In this document: one piece after another, positions 34,538 through 45,359 of the stretch
Layout of the letters: each line of letters begins with the position of its first letter
Position numbering within the stretch: the stretch's first letter is position 1
Assembly (NCBI GenBank): GCA_004335835.1
Contig: RWJK01001966.1
Span: 7,403 to 66,986, forward strand
Length of the DNA stretch: 59,584 nt
Direction: 5' to 3'
DNA from: Scenedesmus sp. ARA3
Taxonomy: Eukaryota; Chlorophyta; Chlorophyceae; Sphaeropleales; Scenedesmaceae
Notes under the pieces: model-generated
Seen by the model: only the letters and a program-made list of their open reading frames with translations
What the model was told of the DNA's origin: nothing
Database searches by the model: none
Position numbers and translations under genes: made by a program

Positions 34538-35844
34538 AACCACAGGTGTGGATTGAGGGCTCCCTCTCCACCACCTACCCGGACCTTGTCAGCCTCTTTG
34601 GTCTAGACCAATATGATGATGGCAGCGCAAAGTACATGGGTGTCTCGCTGCGCAACAGCAGCAACAGGCCAGTGCCGATTCAAACAGTGCGCAGCAAGAT
34701 TGTAGATCTGCAGGGGCCTGATGTGCCTGTGCAGCTGGGCGCTGCTGCTACCTTTACCTGGGATACCCAGGGCTATGGCGAGCAGTTCTGCTATGTGGAT
34801 GGCCAGAAGGTGGCCAACACAGCCGACCTGGTAAGGGATGTGTGTTAAGGTTTTAGCTTACAGTTCCTTGGATGAATGGTAGGCAGCACGACATTGGCAG
34901 CAGCAGCAAGGCAGCTGCATGTTGCTGCAGCAAGTGGCTAACACAGCCGACCTGGTGAGTGGTTTAGGTTTTATGTTTCAGCTTGTAGCAGTTTGATTTG
35001 TGATATAGGCAGCAGTGACAGCAGCAACACCACGGGCAGCTGCAGCGGACGTTGTGAGCAGTGTCTTTGAGCTCTTTGCAGATGGGCTGGATTGGCAGCA
35101 GCAGCAGCAGCAAGGGCAACTGTACGGATGGCAGCAGCAGCAGATGAGGAGTGCGGAAGTTTGGCGCACATCAGCAGTGCTGCCATGAGCACAGTTTAGT
35201 AGTAAAATCGCTGACAGCACTAGCCGGCGCACTGACAGCTGATGCATCTCGGACGCATGTTTCAGCCACAGTGTAGCTGCTCTTGACCCCACAGTTCCTG
35301 CCTGATCTCATCCAGCAGCAGCAACAGCAGCAGCGCATGCTAGCTGTATTGCAGTGCAAGGCCATTGCCGCCTCACCACATGGTGACTAGCCACACGCTA
35401 CTCGTCACAACCACCGCATCTACGCCACTGCCTAACAGGTGCACTGCGACCTCAGCTCCTGAATCTTAACTGAAATACTGCCGTCTCCTGCCACTGCCAC
35501 TTGCGCCCACACACACTCCCCAACAGGTGCACTGCGAGTCTCCGCTGAACCTCAAGGTGGCAGACAACGCCAACCACACCCTCGAGGTCGTGCTGGCTGA
35601 CGTGTGCGGCGAAGTTGTCGCAAACGGCATCTTCTTCGGCGCCTGGGGCTGGCGCCAGAACATGAAGTTCCAGCCGCCTGCACCCCCTCCACCTGCACCT
35701 GAGCCAGTGTTCAACGACTCTGGGCTTGCGCTGCCGATGCGCACACCAATGACCCGGAACAGGACAAGCGGGGCATCCAGTGTGGGCGCTGCTGGTGGGC
35801 TGGTGACCATGCTGGCTGCTTTCCTTGGGATGCTGTTTGTGTAG
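32345..35844 (+). CDS. secreted, C-terminally anchored protein with Ig-like module (paralogue A)
   Basis: A predicted extracellular or wall-associated protein of 506 residues; the role is unknown. Exons are 32345-32390, 32734-33191, 33517-33627, 33979-34281, 34546-34830 and 35527-35844, all phase-consistent. The start MARVGTVLLLLGALL is a signal peptide. Several N-x-S/T sites (for example NVTFHSCNTS) suggest glycosylation. Near residues 385-450, the sequence FTWDTQGYGEQFCYVDGQK, CESPLNLKV and HTLEVVLADVCGE follows the F-x-C-x-DG...C-x-SP...HT-x-x-V-x-x-D pattern of Ig-like modules in large adhesion proteins. A proline-rich spacer (QPPAPPPPAPEP) leads to a small-residue site and a hydrophobic end (LVTMLAAFLGMLFV) with no basic tail, which fits a GPI-anchor signal. 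The neighbour at 37956-43728 is a paralogue by exon order and motifs. Ig-like and GPI calls are inference from sequence pattern. Confidence 0.77.
34499..34536 (+). repeat. (CTG)n run in intron 4 of paralogue A
   Basis: About twelve CTG units lie just before the CCACAG acceptor of exon 5 (34546). The run takes the place where a polypyrimidine tract would normally sit. Confidence 0.9.
34831..34960 (+). repeat. copy of the 3' end of paralogue A exon 5 with donor
   Basis: The exon end encoding VANTADL before GTAAGG at 34831 is repeated with its end at 34954 and a GTGAGT donor, 124 bp away. A second case is the start of exon 6 (VHCES-type sequence after CAACAG at 35526), which recurs with its start at 35439, 88 bp upstream. 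Confidence 0.8.
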
Positions 35845-37955
35845 AGCAGCAGGACTTGATGGATGGATGAATGGATGCGAGAGCAGCGCTGGCGTTGTTC
35901 GGCACAGCACGGCAGCAGGCTTGCAGCGGGCTGAGCTGGCAACAGAGGAGGAGGGCGGGAGCCGCCAGGCAAGGGAAGCTGGTTGAACACGGGGGAGTGC
36001 AGCCGCGCAGGAGGCTGGCAAATGAGTCCAAGGTGCAAAGCAGGCGCAGGTGTGCAAAGCACATACAGGCTGCTTTGCGCCGCAAGCTGCAGCAGAGCAG
36101 CTTAGCCGCTGACACAGCAAAGCTGGATGGCGCAGCTGCCTTTGGTGTTGTAGCAGGGAACCGGTGTGTGCAGCAGCGAGCACGCTGTGAGGCGGCAGCC
36201 TATGCCATTGCAGCTCAGCAGCAGCAAGGGCAGTGGCTAAGGTGAACACAGCAGGTGATTGGCACGACACAAAGCTCCTAGAGTTTGCTTGCAGGCAGTT
36301 TGCAGGTTATGTTGGCTTTGCCGAGCACTTGCTGGGCACAGTATGCCTGCACCGCACAGATGCTTGTGGGCAGTTTGGTGTCGCATCAGCTGCCCGAATC
36401 TCGCGTTGCAGTTGACCATCAGCAGCAGCAGCGGCTGACGACAGCTGCTTGCAGTGCGCATATTATTGATGGACGCAGGCGGGGCGAGGCACATGCGTGA
36501 CGCAGCGATTGATTGTTTAGATCAGCGTGTTGGCGTGCTTGTCAAGCGTAGTAGTAGTAGCTTGTGTCAGTGCTGGCTTCAGGCCTGAAAGGAGTGTGAC
36601 TGACGTTTGCGGAGGGCAGGTCTCAACTGCCCTGTCTCAAACTGCCTGCAGCAATGATCAGGCAATGAGGGGACAGTCAACCAGACAGAGCAGGCAGTGA
36701 TTGCCACACATCACTGCTTGAACAGTTGCCCCCACATCAGCTGTGAGATCCTTAGCCTTGTGGTTGCTCAAGCTGCAGGTGGTTGTGGCTCTGTCTGGAT
36801 TGCGTGGCTTGTGACGCACTGCGTGCAGCGCAACGGACAGTGCAATGCTGTTGTTGGCTGCGTCTGAGTTCAGCAACTCAACTCGGGTTTGATAGTGTGA
36901 GGCGTGTTGGCAGGCATGAGGCAGCAATTGCTTCTCACTACACATATGGCCCGGCAGTCACCCATGGTTACACCGCAAGGCTGCAATTCCTTGTAAGGGG
37001 GCTATGCGAAGACTGATCAGGCAGTGCACAGAAGCGTTGCATGCATACATGGCTGCATACTTTGGGATTTGAGTGCGGTGTCCGCAAGCTTGCTTACAAA
37101 AGCAGATGCCAGCTGGCATGAGCTTGCTGTTGCATTGGGTGTGCACATGTGCCAGCAGGCGCCGCTGCAGCGGGCGGATCGTATGCTGTGCAACTCGTAT
37201 AGATTGATCTGTTTTGAGACACAGTGTGAGCGAACATATGGTTGTTAGCAATGCACCCTAGAGAGCTCAGGGTCCTTGACAACGTGTGTTTGCAACAGGG
37301 ACTACTTTGCCAGCAAGATTGGAAGCTCGTACGCTGCTTTACCAAGTGCGTCACCGGGCGTCTGCCTGCACAACACTGATCATCAGCACCTGGACCCCAG
37401 ACATGTAACACCTGACATCTCCCTGTGGTTAAGTATTCACCAACCGGTGGTAGAAAATAGCAGATAGTGTAGGCTTCAAGGTTTGTTTGCTTGAGCTGTG
37501 TCATGCGAGCTGATGTGTGCATAGCTGCACTGCACTGCTGAACTTGTCACATTACGGTGATGTGCACTTCAGGCTGCAACCATCTGGTGCCAATTCAACG
37601 TTGTTTTAACGCTTTGAGAGAGAACCATGATATCACCAAGCACCCTTGCTCACATGCAATTGCTGTCTTCGGCGCAACTGTCGGCCATGCGCCACCCTGC
37701 GGCACGTTGCCAGCACCGCAGTGTTTAGGTCAAGCCCTATGAACTAAGGTGAAGTACTGGAATATGATACGTTGACTGTTGAGACATCACCACGTTCAAT
37801 TGTTGCGTTATGCATACATGAACGCCTGCGCATCTCTGTTCTCACCTACTGGCGCCTTTTCCCGCTTATTCGTCGATGCAGCTTCACACTTTTGCTTGAC
37901 ACTTATGTTTCGCATCTGATAAGACTTAGCATGTAGCCATTGGCTGGATGCTCTT
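35845..37955. other. 2.1-kb spacer between the two paralogues
   Basis: No supported CDS. It should contain the 3' UTR of paralogue A and the promoter of paralogue B. I could not identify a decayed third copy. Confidence 0.5.
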
Positions 37956-38666
37956 ATGGTGCACTTATGGAGGAAGGCACGGCGCCAGACGTGCCTGCTC
38001 CTTGTCTGCCTTACAGGTGTGTCGGCTGTTCTCAAAACGTATATTTCAATGCTTAATTTAGCAACATTCTGTGAAACGTGTTCTGGTTGTCGCATAGCAG
38101 CAGCGCAGCACACTCAGCAGCAGTACATGCTCGCTTGGTATCGTCATCACCCATGCAGATCATACAAACAGCTCCTGCTTAATTTGAAAAGCATATCTCT
38201 AATTTTTTGCTCGAAGATGAGCTCGTGGACTGCTGATGCCTGCTGTTGTGGGTGCTGCTGCAGCCTGGCTAGCACAGCACACAGCAGCGCAAGCATGCCA
38301 GCCTTCCATCTCCTTCTTCCCCCCTGGGGCAGAAGACATGAACATGCCTCTAGCATGGGGCCGCACAGCACAGATGGCAGCAGGGAACTTCGCAGCAGAT
38401 GTCATGTACACAATTGCACTGTCCAGCATTGTGCACATCCCCGGAACAGATGCAGTCAGTAAGCCGGTGCTCCATGTGCAGCCTGTTCATGATCTGTTGG
38501 TGGCAGGGAGTACCAATGTTTCACAAGCATGCATGGGCAATGACCCAGCCAAAGGCAGGAAGCTGCTACAGCTGGACAACAACAACAGCAGCAGCAGCAG
38601 CAGCAGCAGCAGTACTGGCAGCGAGACACCACAAGTTCAACAGCTCAACAGCACTGCCACCACCAA

Positions 38667-38698
<32 letters not shown>

Positions 38699-41600
38699 GT
38701 GCCAGCGATCATCCTGTTCAGCTACTAGAGGAGCAGCAGCCGCAGGAGCCTGTTCTGACCCTGCTGTACCCCGCGCGGTTCAGGGTTCAGTACCAGCTGA
38801 ATGACAGTGCGCCGGTTGTGCTAGGGGAGTTTGCAGAGGGCACTCCTCCACCCAAGATTGTGCTTGACCTTGAGGACAAGGAGGATGTGAGTAGCAGCAG
38901 TGTGAATGGCGTTTAGTCAGCGTAGTTCATAGACACGATTGGTGAAAGCATAAGCAACTGCACAGCAGCTGCTGTGCAGCTATGCACAACGTGAAGTCAG
39001 CGTAGTTGACAGCAACAACTAGGGTGAGAGCATGCAGCGAGTCGCCGGCAAGGAATGCAGGGCTTCGGGTGCTTGCAGGACAATGCACAGCAGCTGCTGC
39101 ATATGTCGTATGCTGCGCATGCACACCATCCGCCTTACTGTTCAGAAGTGAAGATTCTTGCCACACTGCTAGAATTCTCCACGCTACAAAAGTACACTGA
39201 CGCACACATTTGTGCATTTGCCTTCTACAGGGCTACTACTGCTTGTCTGTGAGTGTGACCATCCTGCCTTGGACAGGCCTGCTGATGCCCGGTTCAATAG
39301 CAGTACCAACACAGGAACTCAGCACCACAAGGCTGGTGAGTAGCTGATACTTTGATACAAAGTAACACAAGCTGCATGTGCTCTGCTGTCCTTACAATGC
39401 AAGGTTGACGAAACGCCAGATAGCAAGGCATATTACTGCCGTCACAGCAAGCTGATGATTTACGCAGCAGCTATGTACGGCACACAGCAGGCACACCCTC
39501 CAATACAGCAGCTGCTATAGTGAGCTGGACAGCTGCAGACATTCATGCTTCCAGTCTATGTCCAGCCAGTCACAGCAGCACTGCATGCATGCCTTGACAG
39601 CATGCACCGGCATGTGACTCCAAACGCTACCTGTGGAGCAGCGCTGCTCAACTGCATATCCTGCATGCTGTTGTGTGCAGGTATGCTTCTACAAGCTTGA
39701 CGGGTTCCCTAGGGCACGCGCAAGCTTCTCAACATGCAACTCTGCAGCATGTGAGTGCAGCACAGCCCAGCATGTGTTCACAGATTGCTTGTGCCCTCAG
39801 CATCCTGCATGGTGAAAGCAGTATGCTTGAGCCTCATGTGGTGCGCACTCATTCAGTTGTGTCATCCTCCTGGTTGCTTCTTTGCAGTCACAGAGGCAGC
39901 GCCTTCCTTGTCAGCACTTGCAGTTCGTAACTCGCATCCTGCTGATGCCCGCCTGGTGGCCTTCTGCTGCAGTTGCCGTCAGCAGTGGCGGCATTGCCCG
40001 CCGTTTGATAGGCAGCGCCTGTTCTGCCCTCACTCACACCTTTCTTCTGTTGAGGCCCCGCTGCTGCCTGCCTGCCCACTGCACTCTCCTGCTGCAGTTG
40101 CTGTCGGCATCGGAGGCATCAGCCCGCCCCCCATGCCGCTGTTCCCAGGCAGTGAGGAGCCTATGCTGTTCCCTGTTGTGCACTTCACCTTGGAGCTGAT
40201 CCAAACCGCTGTCCTTGCTGCAGCTTCCGTGGCAACAAAGGCATCAGCCGCCGCTTTTCTGCCTGCAATCACATTTTGCTGATGTTAGAGCCCCGCTGTC
40301 TGCCTGCCATCTCTCTCTCCTGCTGCAGTTGCTGTCGGCATCGGAGGCATCAGCCCGCCCCCGATGCCGCTGTACCCAGGCAGCGAAGAGCCCATGCTGT
40401 TCCCTGTCGTGCACTTTACATCAGAACTGAACCGCACTGATGATGGGCACTGGCCGCCTTGGGATGTCAAGACGAGCGTGGAGCACTGGATCCTGGCGGC
40501 CGACACATCTAGGCCGTACATTTGGGCCCCAGAGTATGAGCTGTATGAGGGCTGGTACAATGTTCATGTGAGTGCGCCTGCATCTGTGTTGACGCATGTG
40601 TGCCGCACGTATCCAAAATGCTTTCAGACACCCAGACTCTGCAGTTCAACAGTCAATCTGCAAAGCATCTCTGCACAGCATGAAACAAATGCCCTGGCCG
40701 CCTTGGGATGCTAAGGCAAGCATGGAGCACTGGATCCTGGCGGCTGACACCTCACGGCCTTATATCTGGGCCCCGGAGTATGAGCTGTATGAGGGCTGGT
40801 ATAACATCCACGTGAGTGCGCCTGCATCCGTGGTGTATACATGTGTGTCACACGCATCCAGGATGCTTTCAGACACCCAGACTCTGCAGTTTATCAGTCA
40901 ATCTAATCTGCACAGCATTTCTGCACAGCATGAAAAAAATGCACTGGGTGGGATGTTAAGACAAGCATGGAGCACTGGATCCCGGCAGCTGATACGTATA
41001 GGCCTTTCATTTGGGCCGCGGAGTATGAGCTGTATGAGGGCTGGTACAACATCCACGTGAGTAAAACAGTAGAAACTGATGGGGCTGTGCTCCCTCCTTT
41101 TGCGGCTCCAGTGCAGGGCCTGTAGTTTTATTGCTTGCTGTGGATTGATTGCTAGTTTCAAATTGAACCACGTGAGTGTGCCTGCATCCGTGTTGTATAC
41201 ATGTGTGCTGCACGCATCCAGGATGCTTTCAGACACCCAGACTCTGCAGTTCAACAGTTACTCTGCATAGCATTTCTGCACAGCAGTCAAGAAATGCACC
41301 GGCCGCCTTGGGATGTTAAGACAAGCATGGAGCACGGGATTTTAACGGCTGATACATCTAGGCCGTACATTTGGGCCCCGGAGTATGAGCTGTATGAGGG
41401 CTGGTACAACATCCACGTGAGTGTGGGGCGATGGTGTTTTTGCTGTGACCTAATTAGTAGTTGGTTGAAGAGCGGTTTGCCGCGGTACGCGTGTACACCT
41501 TGGCCGGCGGCAGCCTCGGGTGACGTGCCATATACCCCCTCGCATACATCCCGTATCACCCCTCAGCTTCCAACACAGCCACAGATATCTGGTGCATACA

Positions 41601-43728
41601 TGTGTGCCGCAAGCATCCTCATGAGCTGTCTCAGGGATGGTATCACCTCCGCGTGAGTGCCCAGTGCCGGGCCTGCACTTGTTCACATACATGCATACAA
41701 CACACTGCAAGGACACTAGCCAAACTGCTGCTCGTCAACAGTGCCACCGGCAGTACACTGCAGCAAGCAAGCCGCGCCTAAAGAAAAAACGGCATAGAGT
41801 AACCTGCACATCTGCTAGGCTGCGCGTGGCTTTGCTGCTCTCATACACTGAACGTTTCAGCAGTACTCTGCACTGCACACTGCAGCTGGAGGTGAGCCTC
41901 ACCATGCGCTTCCCCACCTTGATGGCCTTCAACACGTGTGGCAGCTATGTTATGTTTGATGTGCCGCATAATCACGTGCAACTCTCTGCACTGCAGTTGA
42001 AGATGAGCCTCACCGCGCGCTTCCCCGCCCTGATGGCCCTCAACTTGTGTGGCGGGTATGCTCAGTCTGATGTGCTGCCTGCTTCCTGAAAACAAATGTG
42101 TTGCACTGCACTGCAGCTGGAGGTGAGCCTCACCACGCGCTTTCCTACACTGATGGCCCTGAGCCATGGCAGTGTGGCCACCTACAATGAAACAAAGGCC
42201 CCTGAAGTGCTCAAGGGCTTCTACAAGTACCTGCCCAGGCGGCAGTACCCCCCAGGCACAGTGGTGAGTCGGCAAGCATATGATATTGATTGCAATGCGG
42301 CGTGTATGTGTTTGTGGCAGATGTGCATTTCATGGGATTTGAACGCAGTACCTGCCCAGGCGGCAGTACCCCCCGGGCACAGTCGTGCGTCGGCAAGCAT
42401 ACAACTTCAATTGCAATTTGGCGTACATGTGTTTGTGGCAGATGTGCATGTCGTGGGATTTGAACACAGTACCTGCCCAGGCGGCAGTACCCCCCGGGCA
42501 CAGTGGTGAGTCAGCGGGCGTCAAAGTGCGGCTTGAAAGGTGTGTTACGGTTGGATGCGCGGGGGGAGGGCGTTCAGCGCCTTTGCTTAAGACATGCCTG
42601 TTCTCGCTGCTGCTGTCTGCTGCTGTGACCAACAACTACTGCTGCTGTCTGCTGTCGTGACCAAACAACTACTGCTGCTCACAGATGGGCATCCAGCACA
42701 GGATGTCGCGCTTCCGAATCCTGGAAGGCCCTCCAGAGTTGCAGGAGATACCACTTCACAGCGAAGTCCCTTTCTCATGGGAGTTTGAGGGCTTTGGGAG
42801 CACTTACTGCTTCGTGGACGGCAAGCTAAGTCAGAACTATGGGGAGTTGGAGTGCCGGTCGCCTTTCAATGTGCAGCTGCATGACAAGCGGAACCACACA
42901 CTCACAGTGCTTATGAAGGTGAGGTTGAGGGTGTAAGCATAAGAGTTATTGTTGCATCAGGTGTAAGGCAAAGGCATTCACTCTGATGATGAAGGTGATG
43001 TGCATGTCACTCAGTTTTGCCAATACCAACACCATTACCACAGTACAGGGCGGGCCTATCTGAGGCACTAGCCCAGCGAGCTGATGTCAGGCCCGTGAAG
43101 GTTGCATACAGTGCCCAGTTCCTCCTTCATTGCTTGGGCAATTCAAATTACCCACACACATCCGGCAGTTCCAGTTTGCCGTGGAACTGCAGTTGCACAG
43201 CACCTTCAGGTTTTTGACAATGCCTGCATGTACATTGTAGGTGTGCAGCTGCAGTTCTATAGTAGTGCCCGAAGCTCTTGCTGCAGCAGCTGCTGCCTTG
43301 CAGCCACACCCACCTGCAACCCAGGCTTCCTTTCTGCCGGGAGTGCATTCACTGTATGCCACAACATATGTTTTCCACATTGTCACATGCTGCAGGACGT
43401 GTGCGGCAACAATTTCACAGTGGAGACAAAATTCGGCACCTGGGGATATGCCCTCACAAAGGTTCCAGCAGACCCCTACCATGAGCTCGACGGTACAGCT
43501 GCAGCAGCTGCAGACTTGAACTTTGATGGATCAAAAGCAGTGTTTGAGATTGCGCCGCTGCAGCCAAGCACACTGCAGGGAAGGGTGTCACCCAGCAGCA
43601 GGCTGCGGCTAGGGGGAAGTAACTCGGCAGGGACAGCAGCAGGGGCAGGGGGTTGTAGCTGGGCTGTGAGGTGGTGGGTGCTGCTGCTGGCGCTGCTTGT
43701 GCAGCATCTTCTGATTGGTGGTGTGTAG
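37956..43728 (+). CDS. secreted, C-terminally anchored protein with Ig-like module (paralogue B)
   Basis: A predicted cell-surface protein of 603 residues; the role is unknown. Exons are 37956-38016, 38264-38886, 39231-39335, 39681-39750, 40329-40567, 42117-42263, 42685-42918 and 43396-43728, totalling 1812 nt with consistent phases. The start is a signal peptide (KARRQTCLLLVCLT). Exon 2 has a Ser/Asn-rich low-complexity insert absent from paralogue A. Shared blocks with A include GYYCLSVSVTILP / GEYCLQMKMDILP, VCFYKL / VCFIKL and the Ig-like FSWEFEGFGSTYCFVDGK with CRSPFNVQL and HTLTVLMKDVCGNN. The C-terminus (WWVLLLALLVQHLLIGGV) is a hydrophobic anchor. Introns after exons 1, 2 and 3 match A in position and phase; others are unique to one copy. 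Four tandem GTGAGT-bearing copies of the exon 5 end make the donor choice ambiguous; I chose the one contiguous with the full exon. Confidence 0.77.
39973..40220 (+). repeat. two upstream copies of the 5' part of paralogue B exon 5
   Basis: The true exon starts at 40329 after CTGCTGCAG (VAVGIGGISPPPMPLYPGSEE). A close copy starts at 40098 and runs about 120 bp (to FTLELIQT). An older, diverged copy starts at 39973. The spacings are 231 and 125 bp. Confidence 0.88.
40568..41425 (+). repeat. three downstream copies of the 3' part of paralogue B exon 5, each with donor
   Basis: After the true end at 40567, copies of the segment coding for EHWILAADTSRPYIWAPEYE to EGWYNIH end at 40811, 41056 and 41416, each followed by GTGAGT. 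Intron sequence is copied along with them (the GCGCCTGCATC to ACTCTGCAG block at about 40575, 40818 and 41177). The spacings are 244, 245 and 360 bp. In the frames I checked, splicing a phase-0 donor into the nearest CTGCAG or CACAG before a copy meets a stop. Confidence 0.9.
41886..42116 (+). repeat. two copies of the 5' end of paralogue B exon 6 with acceptor
   Basis: The true exon 6 starts at 42117 after CTGCAG (LEVSLTTRFPTLMAL). Copies start at 41886 and 41997, each after a TGCAG acceptor. The spacings are 111 and 120 bp. Both keep the first about 50 bp well. Confidence 0.9.
42264..42515 (+). repeat. two copies of the 3' end of paralogue B exon 6 with donor
   Basis: The exon end coding for YLPRRQYPPGTV (true end 42263, GTGAGT) recurs ending at 42384 (GTGCGT) and 42505 (GTGAGT). 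Both steps are exactly 121 bp, and flanking intron sequence is copied too. Confidence 0.92.
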
Positions 43729-45140
43729 TGCTGTTCAACAGAGCATCTAAGCGGTAAGGACAGACAGTCCTGCTGACTTGCGCTGCTTGTGCAGCATCTG
43801 CTTGCTGGTGCTTGGTAGCGCAACTAGCTGATACTTGAAGCTGCGGATGAAACAGACACGGATGCTGAATTTAGCTCAGTGTATACGGCCGCCGCGGTGG
43901 TGTCAAGAGAGTTTGCGCACCAGCCAGCAGCTCTGCCAGACAGAACCTGCCTTTTCTTTAGGCTTGCATCAGTTGCGCGCTGATGCTGAGTTATATCCTT
44001 TGAGCCTTCTTCAGGCTGATGAGTGTCCTAGCATTGTGCAGCAGCCCCTCAACAGTTTCTAGATGATAAAATGATGTTCACTGGTATCAGAATGGCAGCA
44101 AGACATGGGTAGCATCTGCCAGCAGGAACCAGGGAGGCAGCACTGCCAGCACACAGCATGTGGTGTATGAGTGTCTATCATAGTGCAGCATAATATTGCA
44201 CCTTCTTAAGGAAGTGTGGGAACACTTACCCTCTGTCCAGAGCACAAAGAGAACTGGGCGCAGCAGAAGTGCAAGGCGGCATGAGCAGACTTTGTCTGCA
44301 ATTGAGTGTGCTGGGCGGTCCCGCAGCAGTCACTGCTGCGCTGGCAGCTGGTGCAGCAGGCACCTGCATGACTAGTCATGATCTGTGTATGACTGTGCAT
44401 GGGGTAGTCTGGCTGTTGCAGCAGTGCTTCATACTGCTTCATACTAAGGTTGATGCATGCAGCATGCTCAGTCAGTGAGAATGTAGCACCTGCTGCTCTT
44501 TTGCCTTCTGACATTGCCAAATCTTGTAGTGCACCGCGTGTGTGCCTTGATTTATGACTGTTCTTAAACTCTTGCACATTTGCGTTTCCTAGTTGTTCTG
44601 TGACGCACTGCAGGTTTTTTTTGCAGCAATATATGCAAGTTGAAGGTGGTGCTGTTGTCATTACAGTAGTTGCAGTAGTACTGCAGCAGTGAAGCAGAGC
44701 AGGACGTGTTTGAATGCTGTACTGCATGTGAGTTGTGGTGTTACTGCAAACAGACGCTGTAAAACTGGCTGTGGTTATCAAGTAACAGCGGCTGCCTTGC
44801 AGACGTGCGCAGGTGCTGCACTGTCGATCCACTGCTGCACCATACGGGCAAACTGTGCTCAGTGCGGCGTACTTAGCTGCAGGATGCAATGGCACATGTG
44901 CAGATGAGCAGTTGACGTGGAAACCGCCCAGTTCCAAGCGCCATCCTTGTCCAATGTTTTGAAAGTGCCACACACTACACCAATGACAAACTGGGAACAA
45001 CGACCATTTGGCCGTTTATTAAGCCATGAGCAAGCTCACTGTGCAACCGCAACAACCTGTATCCTGCCTCGAAACCTAGCGGTGCCGCCATCCCACATGC
45101 CCGCTGCTAGCAGTAGCGTGCACTTGTGGCGGCTGTAGCA
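43729..45140. other. region between convergent 3' ends, no supported CDS
   Basis: It lies between paralogue B (+) and the SNF2 gene (-). The minus-strand frame 44206-45000 has no recognisable domain and ordinary intergenic composition, so I leave it out. Confidence 0.5.
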
Positions 45141-45312
45141 TCAGTGCTGCCACAGCTGGTCAAAAGTGGCAGACAGATCAAAGCCAGGCAGCTGCAGCAG
45201 CACCCCTTCCTCCCCATAACAACACACCTGAACAACCTTGCGCTGCTGCTGCTGCTGCTCCTCTGCAAGCGCCCACACTTGCTCAAACAGGCCATCCGCA
45301 GCTAAAGACATC

Positions 45313-45359
<47 letters not shown>

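Noticed and set aside
36680..36945. Short minus-strand frame in the spacer between the paralogues as a small gene
   Set aside because: 95 codons, no motif, no splice or promoter support.
40590..41425. Exon copies as genuine tandem coding exons of paralogue B
   Set aside because: The phase-0 donor joined to the nearest acceptors meets a stop in the frames I checked, and the complete exon is the one at 40329-40567, which fits the protein pattern of paralogue A.
44206..45000. 264-codon minus-strand open frame between paralogue B and the SPLAYED-like gene
   Set aside because: No recognisable motif; overlaps the presumed 3' flanks of two convergent genes.
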